NCBI GenBank assembly: GCA_937880845.1
Contig: CALFLL010000018.1
Span: forward strand, 1 to 9,306
Length of the DNA: 9,306 nucleotides
Direction: 5' to 3'
DNA from: an uncultured Drancourtella sp.
Lineage (GTDB): Bacteria; Bacillota; Clostridia; Lachnospirales; Lachnospiraceae
In this document: in pieces, positions 1-7,119 of the stretch
How positions within the stretch are numbered: the first letter of the stretch is position 1
Layout: every line of letters starts with the position of its first letter
Notes under the pieces: generated by a model
The model's input: only the letters and a program-made list of their open reading frames with translations
What the model was told of the DNA's origin: nothing
Databases searched by the model: none
Program-made: the position numbers and the translations under genes

Positions 1-898
1 TAAACTTAATATATGGTTTCTCTGTACTTCCCGGTGCTTTTTCTCCTTTTTGAACCAGCCTGATCTCGACTGCTTCCATTTGCCTGTTTAGTCCGCTTGT
101 TCCGGCAGCTGCTCCGTTTTTCGCCCAGCCAAGCCAACCGTAACTTTGGGAATGAACGCGATAGTAAATATCATATTTTTCTGCCATCTTTCCTGTCAAT
201 TCTATCTGTACCGCTTCCATATGCAAAGATTTTCCCGTCGTTCCTGCCAATGCCCCATTTTCTTTCCAACCTTGCCAGCCAATATTCTGTATGTGAGCAC
301 GATATTTCACACCTCCGGCATATTCAGGAGCCAGAAGATTCATACGAAGTGCTTCCATACCGAGGTTCTTTCCGGTTGTTCCTGCCGATGCTCCGTCTTT
401 CTGCCAGCTCTGCCAGCCAATCTGGCTTACATGGCCTTGATACTGGATTTTCGTCTTTTTAAACGGTTCTTTTGTACTTCCCGGCGCTTTTTGTCCTTTT
501 TCCACCAAAGTGATACGGATTGCTTCTGCCGGATAGGCGTATCCTTGAGTACCTGCATTTTCACCGTTTTTTGCCCAGTCAAGCCAGCCAAAATTCTTTA
601 CATGAAGCTGATAATAAATATCATAATGCTTTGCTATTTCTCCTGTCAGCCTGATAGAAACCGCTTCGATCGGTTTGGATTTTCCGACTGTTCCTGCATC
701 TTTTCCTTCTGTTACCCAATCCTGCCAGCCAATATCTGCCACATGTGCACGGTATTCTACAGAACCGTCGTATTCTGTATTTCCAAGATCCACCCGGAAT
801 GCTTCCATCGGTCTTGATTCTCCCACCGTTCCGGAAATGGTATTTTCCTTTACTTTTGCAAGCCAGCCGTAATCTTTTACATGGCTTGAATATGTGAT
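1..898 (-). repeat. C-terminal block of six ChW repeats (two triplets, possibly more outside)
   Basis: Modules start near residues 970, 1016, 1063, 1120, 1166 and 1213, with spacings 46, 47, 57, 46 and 47. This closely mirrors the N-terminal block (47, 48, 57, 46, 47). The extra ten residues between triplets are again a KGxKAPGST linker. A last linker (KGEKAPGST) sits at the window edge, so at least one further domain probably follows. The nucleotide sequence of equivalent modules is similar but not identical, which suggests old duplications of a triplet unit. Confidence 0.88.
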
Positions 899-3805
899 AC
901 GGTTTCCTTCTGATTTTTTCTCTACCATTTCATAGCTTCCGTCTGACTGTTTCTTATAAAACTTCAAAATGCCGTCAGATGCATCGAAAATGGCGATATC
1001 GTGCTTTCCTTTTGCTTCAATTTCATCTGAAAATTCCAGAAGATAATTGGTATTTCCTTCTTTACAAAGTTTCTCGATTTCCGGATCTGCGGTTTTAAGA
1101 TCGATCAAAGAAGCAAACCAATCGATTCCGGAATAATTAATACCACTTCCGCCGTTAAGAGCCTGATCTTTCGTCGTACTGAATAATCCACATGCCATCT
1201 CTTCCGATGCACTGTTAAAGGTACTGGAACCATACCCTGACATATTGATTTCTGGGTTGAAAAAGAGAATCAATTCCGCTGCAATGGCAGAGTCCACATC
1301 CTGGATTCCAAGATCCTGAAGCTGTTTTTTCTTTTCCGGATATAAATCTGTCGGTGTACGAGGATGCCCTTTATAATAATATAAATAATCGTCCCCATAA
1401 TATAGCTGTGTCAATCTTGCATAATCACTGAAATTCTCTTCATTAAATACATAGGTTCCAAGAAGCAACATTGCTTTCTTTCCCTGTTCTTCTGCATCCG
1501 AAAAGTATCCATCGTTAAAATTATACAGATTTTTAAATTCTTCTGTCACTTGCTCTCCTTTTGCCGTCAGAGCCTGAAGCAACGTATTGACATTGACTGC
1601 TTTTACAGAATTTTTGATCTGTTCTGCAAAGACATTGTTGTCTCCGCTTGTAAAGAGATCATTTCTTGATACCCACCACTGTGTACCCGGTTCACAGGAC
1701 AATACTGCATACATGCAGTCCCAATGAGAATGCCAGCCCCAGTCAGAGCCGTAAGTTCCTGTTTCGTATGCCTGTTTCTTTCCTGCATTCCAGGTTTCTA
1801 TAAGCTGTTGGTGTTTTTCCTGCGGATTCGGTACATTATATGTCTCATTCATGATACCGTAAGTTCCAGATCCATCGGAAAGCATTGTGATTGTATACTG
1901 TCCTTCCGGAATTCTGTTTGCATAAATCACCCAATGGATATAACTACATGTGATGTCATTAATATACAAATGGAATTTTGCATTTGGACTGATCTCATAC
2001 AGATCTTTTACATATTGTGCATACGCATGATAATCACTGGATGTCTGGATTGCTTTTTCCGTCAGATACGGCATGGCATATACATTTTTCGGCAGATTAT
2101 TCCAGTTATATGCTGCCGGCCGATCCAACATGACAATCGTCGGAACTGCCTTTCCGGTGTCTGCAGAAGTTGTAATGTCCCACATGGAAAGGGAGAAATA
2201 TACGACAGGGAAGGTTGCGCTAAGAGGTGCCAGGTTATATTCGCTTGCAGCAACCGCGGCCGTTCCCTCATCTTTTCCTACCACTTTTCCGTTTTTCTTA
2301 TAAGCAGCTGTGACTTTAAACTTTCCGTATGTCTTTAAGTCCATCAAAAATCCGGACTCTGCTACGCTTTTCACGCTTTTTTCTGCTTTAATCTGTCTTG
2401 TGACTTTTCCGTTATATTCCATAGTTGCAGTCACTTCTACACTTGTTGCCAGATTTTTACTTTGAATTTCTCCGATACTTTCCGGTTTTACAGAAACAAC
2501 GGTTGTTTCTCCATTTTGTACATAATCTGTTTCCCATGCAGAAGCGATATAATGGTCATTCGTATTTCCCGGAGCCTGACCGCCTTTTGTCACAAACCGG
2601 ATTTCTACTGCCTCAATTCCACAATCTCTTCCGGAAGTACCTGCTGTTTCTCCGTTTTTCGCCCAACCAAGCCAGCCATAGTTGGCAACATGAAGACGAT
2701 AATATAAATCATAATGATTTGCCATCTCTCCCGTCAGACGGATTTCTATTGCTTCTGTCTTCAGATTTTTACCTGTTGTTCCTGTCATGGCACCGTTTTT
2801 TACCCAGTTTTGCCAGCCGTTATCCTGTACATAAGCACGATATTCAATATTTCCGTTATATTCCGGTTTATCCAGACTGATGTTCATCGCCTGAACAGGT
2901 CGGTTCTTTCCTGTCGTTCCTGCAGTCTGCCCTTCATATACATATGGCTGCCATCCGATATCGGCAGAATGGGCACGATATTTTACATGGGATTTCACAA
3001 AAGGATTTTCTGTTGTTCCCGGTGCTGCACTTCCCTTCGGCAACAATTTCATCTCGATTGCCTCCAGACGAAGGGCATATCCTTCAGTTCCCGCTTTATC
3101 TCCGTTTTTTGTCCAGCCAAGCCAGCCGAAATTTTGAGCATGAACACGATAGTAAATATCATACTGCTCTGCCATCTGTCCTGTCAGACGGATTTGAATG
3201 GCTTCCAGTCGTTTGGCCTGTTTCGATGTCCCACTGCTTTGTCCATCTTTTTTCCAGGAAGTTTCCCATCCATAGTCCTGAATATGCGTCCTGTACTCTA
3301 CGCTTCCTGCACAGGTCTGATTTTTCAGCCTGATCTGGATCGCTTCCAGTCGTTTTGCCGAACCTGTCGTACCACTTGTCTGTCCGTCTTTTTTCCAGGA
3401 AGTTTCCCAGTCGACATTTTGGATGTGGCTTCGATATTCTACAGAAACTCCTTCCTTTGTCTGCACTTCCTTTTCTGTTTTTGCATCTTGGGAAGTATTT
3501 TCCGTTTCTTGGATATCCTGCGGAATTTCTTCCTCTTTTACAGGTTCCTGAGACGCTTCTCCCTGATCAGGATTGCTTTCCGGCTTTGCCGTTTCTTGTT
3601 GTTGCTCCTGTTCCCCCTTATCCTGCTGCTTTGTCGTATCAGATACATCATTTGTTGTTTCTCCTGTTTCTATTTTTTCATTTACAGTGTTTTCAGAAGA
3701 AACGTCTGTACGAACATCCGCCGCCCGCAATGTCACAGACGGAACTGTCAGCATCATACATAACAACAATGCTATAACTTTTTTTAACAATTTTTTCTTT
3801 TTCAT
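1..3805 (-). CDS. Exported ChW-repeat protein with a GT80 sialyltransferase-like domain (C-terminus beyond window)
   Basis: An uninterrupted frame of 1268 codons starts at ATG 3805 and runs off the left edge. The start is set by AAAAGGAGGA six bases upstream and by the signal peptide that follows at once: KKKK, a hydrophobic stretch over residues 9-26, and a likely cleavage after A28 or A29. Residues 30-121 are a low-complexity linker rich in Glu, Gln, Thr and Lys. Six ChW repeats start near residues 122, 169, 217, 274, 320 and 367. Residues ~425-525 look like a beta-rich Ig-type segment. Residues ~525-960 resemble GT80 sialyltransferases. Six more ChW repeats start near 970, 1016, 1063, 1120, 1166 and 1213. 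ChW repeats are known from clostridial exported proteins and are thought to bind cell-surface or extracellular ligands. No LPXTG motif is visible, but the C-terminus is missing. The protein is probably extracellular or wall-associated and may decorate a surface glycan. The gene is divergent from the C-S lyase operon, which suggests no functional link. The exact activity is inferred. Confidence 0.9.
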   Translation of the reverse strand, partial: MKKKKLLKKVIALLLCMMLTVPSVTLRAADVRTDVSSENTVNEKIETGETTNDVSDTTKQQDKGEQEQQQETAKPESNPDQGEASQEPVKEEEIPQDIQETENTSQDAKTEKEVQTKEGVSVEYRSHIQNVDWETSWKKDGQTSGTTGSAKRLEAIQIRLKNQTCAGSVEYRTHIQDYGWETSWKKDGQSSGTSKQAKRLEAIQIRLTGQMAEQYDIYYRVHAQNFGWLGWTKNGDKAGTEGYALRLEAIEMKLLPKGSAAPGTTENPFVKSHVKYRAHSADIGWQPYVYEGQTAGTTGKNRPVQAMNISLDKPEYNGNIEYRAYVQDNGWQNWVKNGAMTGTTGKNLKTEAIEIRLTGEMANHYDLYYRLHVANYGWLGWAKNGETAGTSGRDCGIEAVEIRFVTKGGQAPGNTNDHYIASAWETDYVQNGETTVVSVKPESIGEIQSKNLATSVEVTATMEYNGKVTRQIKAEKSVKSVAESGFLMDLKTYGKFKVTAAYKKNGKVVGKDEGTAAVAASEYNLAPLSATFPVVYFSLSMWDITTSADTGKAVPTIVMLDRPAAYNWNNLPKNVYAMPYLTEKAIQTSSDYHAYAQYVKDLYEISPNAKFHLYINDITCSYIHWVIYANRIPEGQYTITMLSDGSGTYGIMNETYNVPNPQEKHQQLIETWNAGKKQAYETGTYGSDWGWHSHWDCMYAVLSCEPGTQWWVSRNDLFTSGDNNVFAEQIKNSVKAVNVNTLLQALTAKGEQVTEEFKNLYNFNDGYFSDAEEQGKKAMLLLGTYVFNEENFSDYARLTQLYYGDDYLYYYKGHPRTPTDLYPEKKKQLQDLGIQDVDSAIAAELILFFNPEINMSGYGSSTFNSASEEMACGLFSTTKDQALNGGSGINYSGIDWFASLIDLKTADPEIEKLCKEGNTNYLLEFSDEIEAKGKHDIAIFDASDGILKFYKKQSDGSYEMVEKKSEGNRITYSSHVKDYGWLAKVKENTISGTVGESRPMEAFRVDLGNTEYDGSVEYRAHVADIGWQDWVTEGKDAGTVGKSKPIEAVSIRLTGEIAKHYDIYYQLHVKNFGWLDWAKNGENAGTQGYAYPAEAIRITLVEKGQKAPGSTKEPFKKTKIQYQGHVSQIGWQSWQKDGASAGTTGKNLGMEALRMNLLAPEYAGGVKYRAHIQNIGWQGWKENGALAGTTGKSLHMEAVQIELTGKMAEKYDIYYRVHSQSYGWLGWAKNGAAAGTSGLNRQMEAVEIRLVQKGEKAPGSTEKPYIKF
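926..2233 (-). other. GT80-like sialyltransferase domain within the ChW protein
   Basis: This encodes residues ~525-960. I compare it from memory with Pasteurella multocida PmST1 (GT80), whose recalled key residues are D141 (general base, in a DDGS motif), H311 (in KGHP), E338, S355 and S356. Here LSDGSGTY gives D644, YYKGHPRTP gives H814, AAELILFF gives E844 and YGSSTF gives S860/S861. The Asp-to-His distance is 170 residues in both, His-to-Glu is 30 versus 27, and Glu-to-Ser is 16 versus 17. Other matching stretches are FHLYINDITCSYIHW before the Asp motif and YNFNDGYFSDAEEQGKKAM between the motifs. The D/E-D/E-G motif is reduced to S-D-G but keeps the second Asp. The domain would transfer a sialic-acid-like sugar from a CMP donor. 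No alignment was run, and donor and acceptor are unknown. Confidence 0.72.
2570..3442 (-). repeat. N-terminal block of six ChW repeats (two triplets)
   Basis: Six modules of about 46-48 residues share the pattern [VIL]-x-Y-R-x-H-x-x-x-x-G-W...W..dG..aGt.g....lEAi.i.L; in the first module the Gly is Asp. They start near residues 122, 169, 217, 274, 320 and 367. After the third and the sixth module comes a linker with the pattern KGxxAPGxT, so the larger unit is a triplet of about 150 residues. In each triplet the third module has the distinctive YD[IL]YYR start and a GWLGW core. The Gly-Trp pair is the hallmark of clostridial hydrophobic (ChW) repeats. Such modules are usually taken as surface-binding or adhesive; that role is inferred here. 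Confidence 0.9.
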
Positions 3806-3993
3806 CCTTTTCCTCCTTTTCTATTGTCGCTTTTCCTACTTTTTAGTGTATCACATCTTATCTAAGTAAGCTATAACTTGTCCGAAAAACCAAAAACTTC
3901 CTTGTTTTGTATGGACATATTTGGTAATGTCATTGCATGAACATACAAATATGATAAAATAATAAACAAAAAAATCGAAAGGAAAGATAGCAT
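3806..3993. promoter_or_regulatory. Divergent intergenic region with promoter and inverted repeat for the C-S lyase operon
   Basis: This 188-bp AT-rich gap separates two divergent genes. On the plus strand TTGCAT (3933-3938) and TAAAAT (3955-3960), 16 bases apart, form a plausible promoter for the operon starting at 3994. A perfect 8-bp inverted repeat, CATATTTG (3916-3923) and CAAATATG (3946-3953), brackets the -35 and reaches into the spacer, a position suited to an operator. An AAAGGAAAG-like ribosome binding site lies just before ATG 3994. The promoter of the ChW gene must lie here too but is not clear. Confidence 0.5.
3811..3820 (-). promoter_or_regulatory. Ribosome binding site of the ChW protein gene
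   Basis: Read on the minus strand this is AAAAGGAGGA, ending six bases before ATG 3805. It is a near-perfect Shine-Dalgarno site and fixes the start of the exported protein. No equally convincing -35/-10 pair for this gene was found upstream. Confidence 0.85.
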
Positions 3994-5166
3994 ATGAAAT
4001 ATAACTTTGATGAAGTGATTGACCGTACAAATACCCGTGCGGCCAAATATGATGAAAGAGTAAAAAAATTCGGTACCAACGAGGTTATCCCCCTTTGGGT
4101 TGCAGATATGGATTTTAAGACCGCACAGCCGATCATCGATGCCTGCACCCGAAAGGCAAAAGAAGGAATCTGGGGCTATACTTCCAGGCCTGAAAGCTAT
4201 TTTCAGGCTGTAAAGAACTGGCAGAAAAGACGAAATCACTGGGATGTGGATACCGCACTTATGAGTTGGAGCCTTGGCGTCGTCCCTTCTATCTCTTGCA
4301 TCATAAAAATCTTCAGCCACACAGGAGATAAAATCCTGATACAGACTCCGGTTTACTCCGAATTTTACGACGTTACAGAGTCCTTGGACCGTGTTGTCCT
4401 GGAAAACCGGATTGTAGAAAAAAACGGACACTGGGGAATTGATTTTGAAGATTTTGAAGCAAAAGCAAAAGACGCAAAAATCTTTCTTCTTTGTAATCCA
4501 CACAACCCTCTGGGACTTGTCTGGAAACCGGAAGAATTACAAAAAATGGCAGAAATCTGTATCTCCAATAATGTACTCATCGTTTCCGATGAGATTCATT
4601 CTGACCTACTTTTCCACGGAAAGAAACACACACCTATGGCTTCCCTTTCCAAAAAATTCGCTGATCATGTGATCACCTGCGTTTCCGCTACAAAAACATT
4701 CAACCTTGCCGGACTTCAGGCTTCTACCACGATTTTCCCAAATATGGAAATGAAACAGAAATTTGACCGTTTCTGGATGAATATGGATATCCACAGAAAC
4801 AACGCATTCAGTTCGGTTGCCATGGAAGCAGCTTACAATGAAGGAGAAGAATGGCTTGAGCAGCTCCTTGCCTACCTTTCCGACAACTTCGATTTTATTA
4901 AACACTATTGCGATACATACATTCCGAAGATCAAACCAAATGTTCCGGATGCAACCTATCTTGTATGGCTGGACTGCCGGGAACTTGGTATGAGCAATGA
5001 AGAGCTTCATAACTTCATGATCGAAAAAGCAAAAATCGGTCTCAATGACGGCTGCTCCTTTGGACGAAGCCTGAACGGATTTATGCGGTTAAATGCAGCC
5101 TGCCCAAGATCGGTCCTTGAAAAAGCATTGTCACAGTTAAAAGACGCCGTAGATCAGCTGGCGTAA
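3994..5166 (+). CDS. MalY/PatB family PLP-dependent C-S lyase (probable cystathionine beta-lyase)
   Basis: A 390-residue fold-type I aminotransferase-like protein, full length for the MalY/PatB family. These cytoplasmic enzymes cleave the C-S bond of cystathionine, and often cysteine, giving a thiol, pyruvate and ammonia. Visible marks are the N-terminal VIPLWVADMDF (31-41), Tyr in PVYSEFY (119-125), the CNPHNPLG motif (167-174) with the cofactor Asn, VSDEIHSD (197-204) with the Asp that pairs with the pyridine nitrogen, SATKTFNLAG (231-240) with Schiff-base Lys234, and FMRLNAACP with Arg365 for the substrate carboxylate. The next gene starts 12 bases after the stop and encodes a likely cysteine desulfidase, so the pair probably acts in sulfur amino acid breakdown. 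An aminotransferase annotation is possible, since the family is often labelled that way. Substrate is inferred. Confidence 0.9.
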   Translation: MKYNFDEVIDRTNTRAAKYDERVKKFGTNEVIPLWVADMDFKTAQPIIDACTRKAKEGIWGYTSRPESYFQAVKNWQKRRNHWDVDTALMSWSLGVVPSISCIIKIFSHTGDKILIQTPVYSEFYDVTESLDRVVLENRIVEKNGHWGIDFEDFEAKAKDAKIFLLCNPHNPLGLVWKPEELQKMAEICISNNVLIVSDEIHSDLLFHGKKHTPMASLSKKFADHVITCVSATKTFNLAGLQASTTIFPNMEMKQKFDRFWMNMDIHRNNAFSSVAMEAAYNEGEEWLEQLLAYLSDNFDFIKHYCDTYIPKIKPNVPDATYLVWLDCRELGMSNEELHNFMIEKAKIGLNDGCSFGRSLNGFMRLNAACPRSVLEKALSQLKDAVDQLA

Positions 5167-5171
5167 AGGAG
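5166..5171 (+). promoter_or_regulatory. Ribosome binding site that decides the start of the cysteine desulfidase gene
   Basis: AAGGAG begins at the last base of the upstream stop codon. ATG 5173 is only one base after this site, too close for initiation, whereas ATG 5179 is seven bases away. The second ATG is therefore the better start, giving a protein that begins MKKLTRLIKD. Confidence 0.75.
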
Positions 5172-5178
5172 AATGCCC

Positions 5179-6456
5179 ATGAAAAAACTGACCCGACTCA
5201 TCAAAGACGATATGAAACCGGCCTTAGGGGTGACAGAACCCGGTGCCATTGCATTTGCCGTTGCAACTGCCAAAACTTATGTAAAAGGTGACATCCGGCA
5301 TGTTACCCTCCGCTTAAACAGCGGCATTTTCAAAAATGCTTTTACCTGCGGTATCCCCGGAAGTAAGGAAGTCGGAAATTTCCATGCAGCCGCTTTGGGT
5401 GCCGTAGCTGCCGATCCCAAAAAAGGACTGGAATGTCTTGACGGTATCACAGAAACCGAAAAAGAGCTGGCTGCCCAAATGGTTTCCGACGGAAAAATCT
5501 CTGTCCAACTTCATACCATCAGCAGTAAGATTTTTATAGAAGCAACGGTAGAAACTTCCACAGAAAAAGCCACGGTTCTTATTAAAGATTCACATACCAA
5601 TATTGTAACAATCACCGTAAACGAAAAAACTGTCTTTCAAAAGGACGCTGATGTTCCAGAGGAATCAGAAGAATCTCCTGTCATCCATCAATATACTTTA
5701 ACGGATATGGTAACATATGCAAAAGAAGTCCCATTGGAAGAAATCTCTTTTATCAAAGAAGCCTTTGAAATGAATATGGCTCTCTTTTATGAAGGACTGG
5801 AAAATGAAAAAACAACTTATGCCCGTTACCTTTTCAGGCAGAATCAAAATCAGATATTTTCTTCCGACGAACAAAAAACTGCATCCCTGCTTTGCAATGC
5901 CGCCATCGAAGCCCGAGTCATCGGACTTGATAAACCCGCCATGAGCATCACCGGTTCCGGTGCTCACGGTATTATCGCGACCCTCCCTCTTTACGCAGTA
6001 TATAAAGTAAGCGGTTACAGCGAAGAAAAACTACTCCGTGCAACCGCATTAAGTTACCTTATCTGTATGTATATCAAAGAATACTCCGGCAAATTATCCG
6101 CTTTCTGCGGATGCGCCATTGCAGCAGGCACCGGCATGGCCTGCGGACTTGTCTTCCTAAAAGACGGAACCATCGACGCCATGGAGCGAACCATCAACAA
6201 TATGGCAAGCAGCATTACCGGAATGATCTGTGACGGCGGCAACCAAGGCTGCACCATGAAAGGCATTGTTGCCGTAGACGCCGCCTTCGCTTCCGCCAAC
6301 ATGGCTCTGGAAGGAATATCCATCGACAAAATCCATGGCATCAACGGCCCTACTCCGGAAGACACCATGCACTACATGGGAAAAATCGCCTCCCCAGGCA
6401 TGACCGGCACCGAAAAAACAATTATAGAAATCTTACAACAAAAACAGACAATTTAA
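5179..6456 (+). CDS. cyuA: CyuA/UPF0597 (YhaM) family L-cysteine desulfidase
   Basis: A 425-residue protein, a typical full length for the UPF0597 family, related to the alpha part of iron-sulfur L-serine dehydratases. Characterised members such as CyuA (YhaM) and the Methanocaldococcus enzyme break L-cysteine down to sulfide, ammonia and pyruvate with a [4Fe-4S] cluster. Visible family marks are ALGVTEPGAIAFA (15-27), FTCGIPGSKEVGNFHAAALG (55-74), ITGSGAHGI (257-265), the cysteine-rich FCGCAIAAGTGMACG (309-323) and ICDGGNQGCTMKG (350-362). Candidate cluster ligands are C310, C312, C322, C351 and C358; which ones bind is not settled here. It follows the MalY/PatB-type lyase closely with no promoter between them, so both are probably co-transcribed. 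Serine as substrate is the main alternative. Confidence 0.88.
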   Translation: MKKLTRLIKDDMKPALGVTEPGAIAFAVATAKTYVKGDIRHVTLRLNSGIFKNAFTCGIPGSKEVGNFHAAALGAVAADPKKGLECLDGITETEKELAAQMVSDGKISVQLHTISSKIFIEATVETSTEKATVLIKDSHTNIVTITVNEKTVFQKDADVPEESEESPVIHQYTLTDMVTYAKEVPLEEISFIKEAFEMNMALFYEGLENEKTTYARYLFRQNQNQIFSSDEQKTASLLCNAAIEARVIGLDKPAMSITGSGAHGIIATLPLYAVYKVSGYSEEKLLRATALSYLICMYIKEYSGKLSAFCGCAIAAGTGMACGLVFLKDGTIDAMERTINNMASSITGMICDGGNQGCTMKGIVAVDAAFASANMALEGISIDKIHGINGPTPEDTMHYMGKIASPGMTGTEKTIIEILQQKQTI

Positions 6457-6458
6457 CG

Positions 6459-6500
6459 CATTGGGGACGTGTACCTTTGCAAAGGTACACGTCCCCAATG
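6459..6500. terminator. Perfect 42-bp palindrome between convergent genes (bidirectional terminator or REP-like element)
   Basis: Two 21-bp arms are exact reverse complements with no spacer; each holds the core GGGGACGTGTACC. The palindrome starts two bases after the desulfidase stop and ends seven bases before the stop of the convergent reductase gene, so it fills most of the 51-bp gap. As RNA it folds the same on either strand. A full T-tract is missing on both sides (only TTTTA on the plus side). It may be a bidirectional terminator, or a copy of a dispersed palindromic element that happens to sit there. Confidence 0.7.
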
Positions 6501-6507
6501 TACTGTT

Positions 6508-7038
6508 TTATCTCCGTTCATAGACCAAATCTACGATTCCATTATAGTTCACTGTCCTTATAAGCCGGAGTTTTTTCTCTTTTTCAAGTTCCTGAAATAA
6601 GGGAACTCCGTTTCCCAGTATGGTCGGAATTATGGATAAATGATATTGATCGATTACATCTTCCTTTATGAGCTGTTGTGCAATGTCAGCTCCTCCACAA
6701 ATCCAAATGTCCTTTCCATCCTGCTGTTTCAATTCGTATGCCAATTTTCTTACATCCCCGTTATAAAAATGGATATCTCTTTTCTCCTCTTCCGGATGAT
6801 GCGTGATAACATAACTTTGTTTTCCTTCATATACCCATTTATCCAAGAACAATTCCGTTACAATCTGGTGATAGGTTTTCCAACCTAAAATGATGGTATC
6901 AATGTTTTTATAAAACTCCGGATAGCTGCCTAATGCCTCCGGGTCACTTCCGTCTCCGCACAGCCAGTCCACTTTACCGGATGCATCGGCAATATATCCA
7001 TCTATACTCATGGCGATATATAAAATAATCTTCCGCAT
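6508..7038 (-). CDS. RibD C-terminal/DHFR-like reductase family protein
   Basis: A 176-residue protein of the RibD_C (dihydrofolate reductase-like) family found as stand-alone genes in many bacteria. The start ATG 7038 has GGAGG seven bases upstream. Visible marks are the N-terminal strand RKIILYIAMSIDGYIA (2-17), LGWKTYHQ (51-58), the nucleotide-binding IWICGGADIAQQLI (111-124) and IPTILGNGVPLF (137-148). These fit binding of NADPH. Members are often annotated as dihydrofolate reductase, but most have no proven substrate and low similarity to true FolA, so folate reduction is not assumed. It is convergent with the desulfidase operon and lies 81 bases past the leader-distal end of the CRISPR array, in the same direction as array transcription. 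No distinct promoter was recognised upstream. Confidence 0.85.
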   Translation of the reverse strand: MRKIILYIAMSIDGYIADASGKVDWLCGDGSDPEALGSYPEFYKNIDTIILGWKTYHQIVTELFLDKWVYEGKQSYVITHHPEEEKRDIHFYNGDVRKLAYELKQQDGKDIWICGGADIAQQLIKEDVIDQYHLSIIPTILGNGVPLFQELEKEKKLRLIRTVNYNGIVDLVYERR

Positions 7039-7119
7039 GGGATACCTCCGTGTTGTTGATTGGATGAAAAGCTTTGATGGCTTTGTATGGATTGTTTTTA
7101 TATTTGAACATTTTGTTTA

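Noticed and set aside
97..3869. Several long plus-strand open frames opposite the ChW gene, up to about 350 codons.
   Set aside because: They are rich in Cys, Phe, Ser and Leu, lack plausible ribosome sites, and exist because the repetitive opposite strand lacks stops. The minus-strand frame has a signal peptide, a strong ribosome site and clear domains.
3871..4503. A 210-codon minus-strand open frame opposite the C-S lyase gene.
   Set aside because: The plus strand encodes all PLP-enzyme motifs here; the opposite frame has no recognised domain or ribosome site.
5173..5178. ATG 5173 as the start of the cysteine desulfidase.
   Set aside because: It is one base after the AAGGAG site; ATG 5179 has the normal seven-base spacing and begins the conserved N-terminus.
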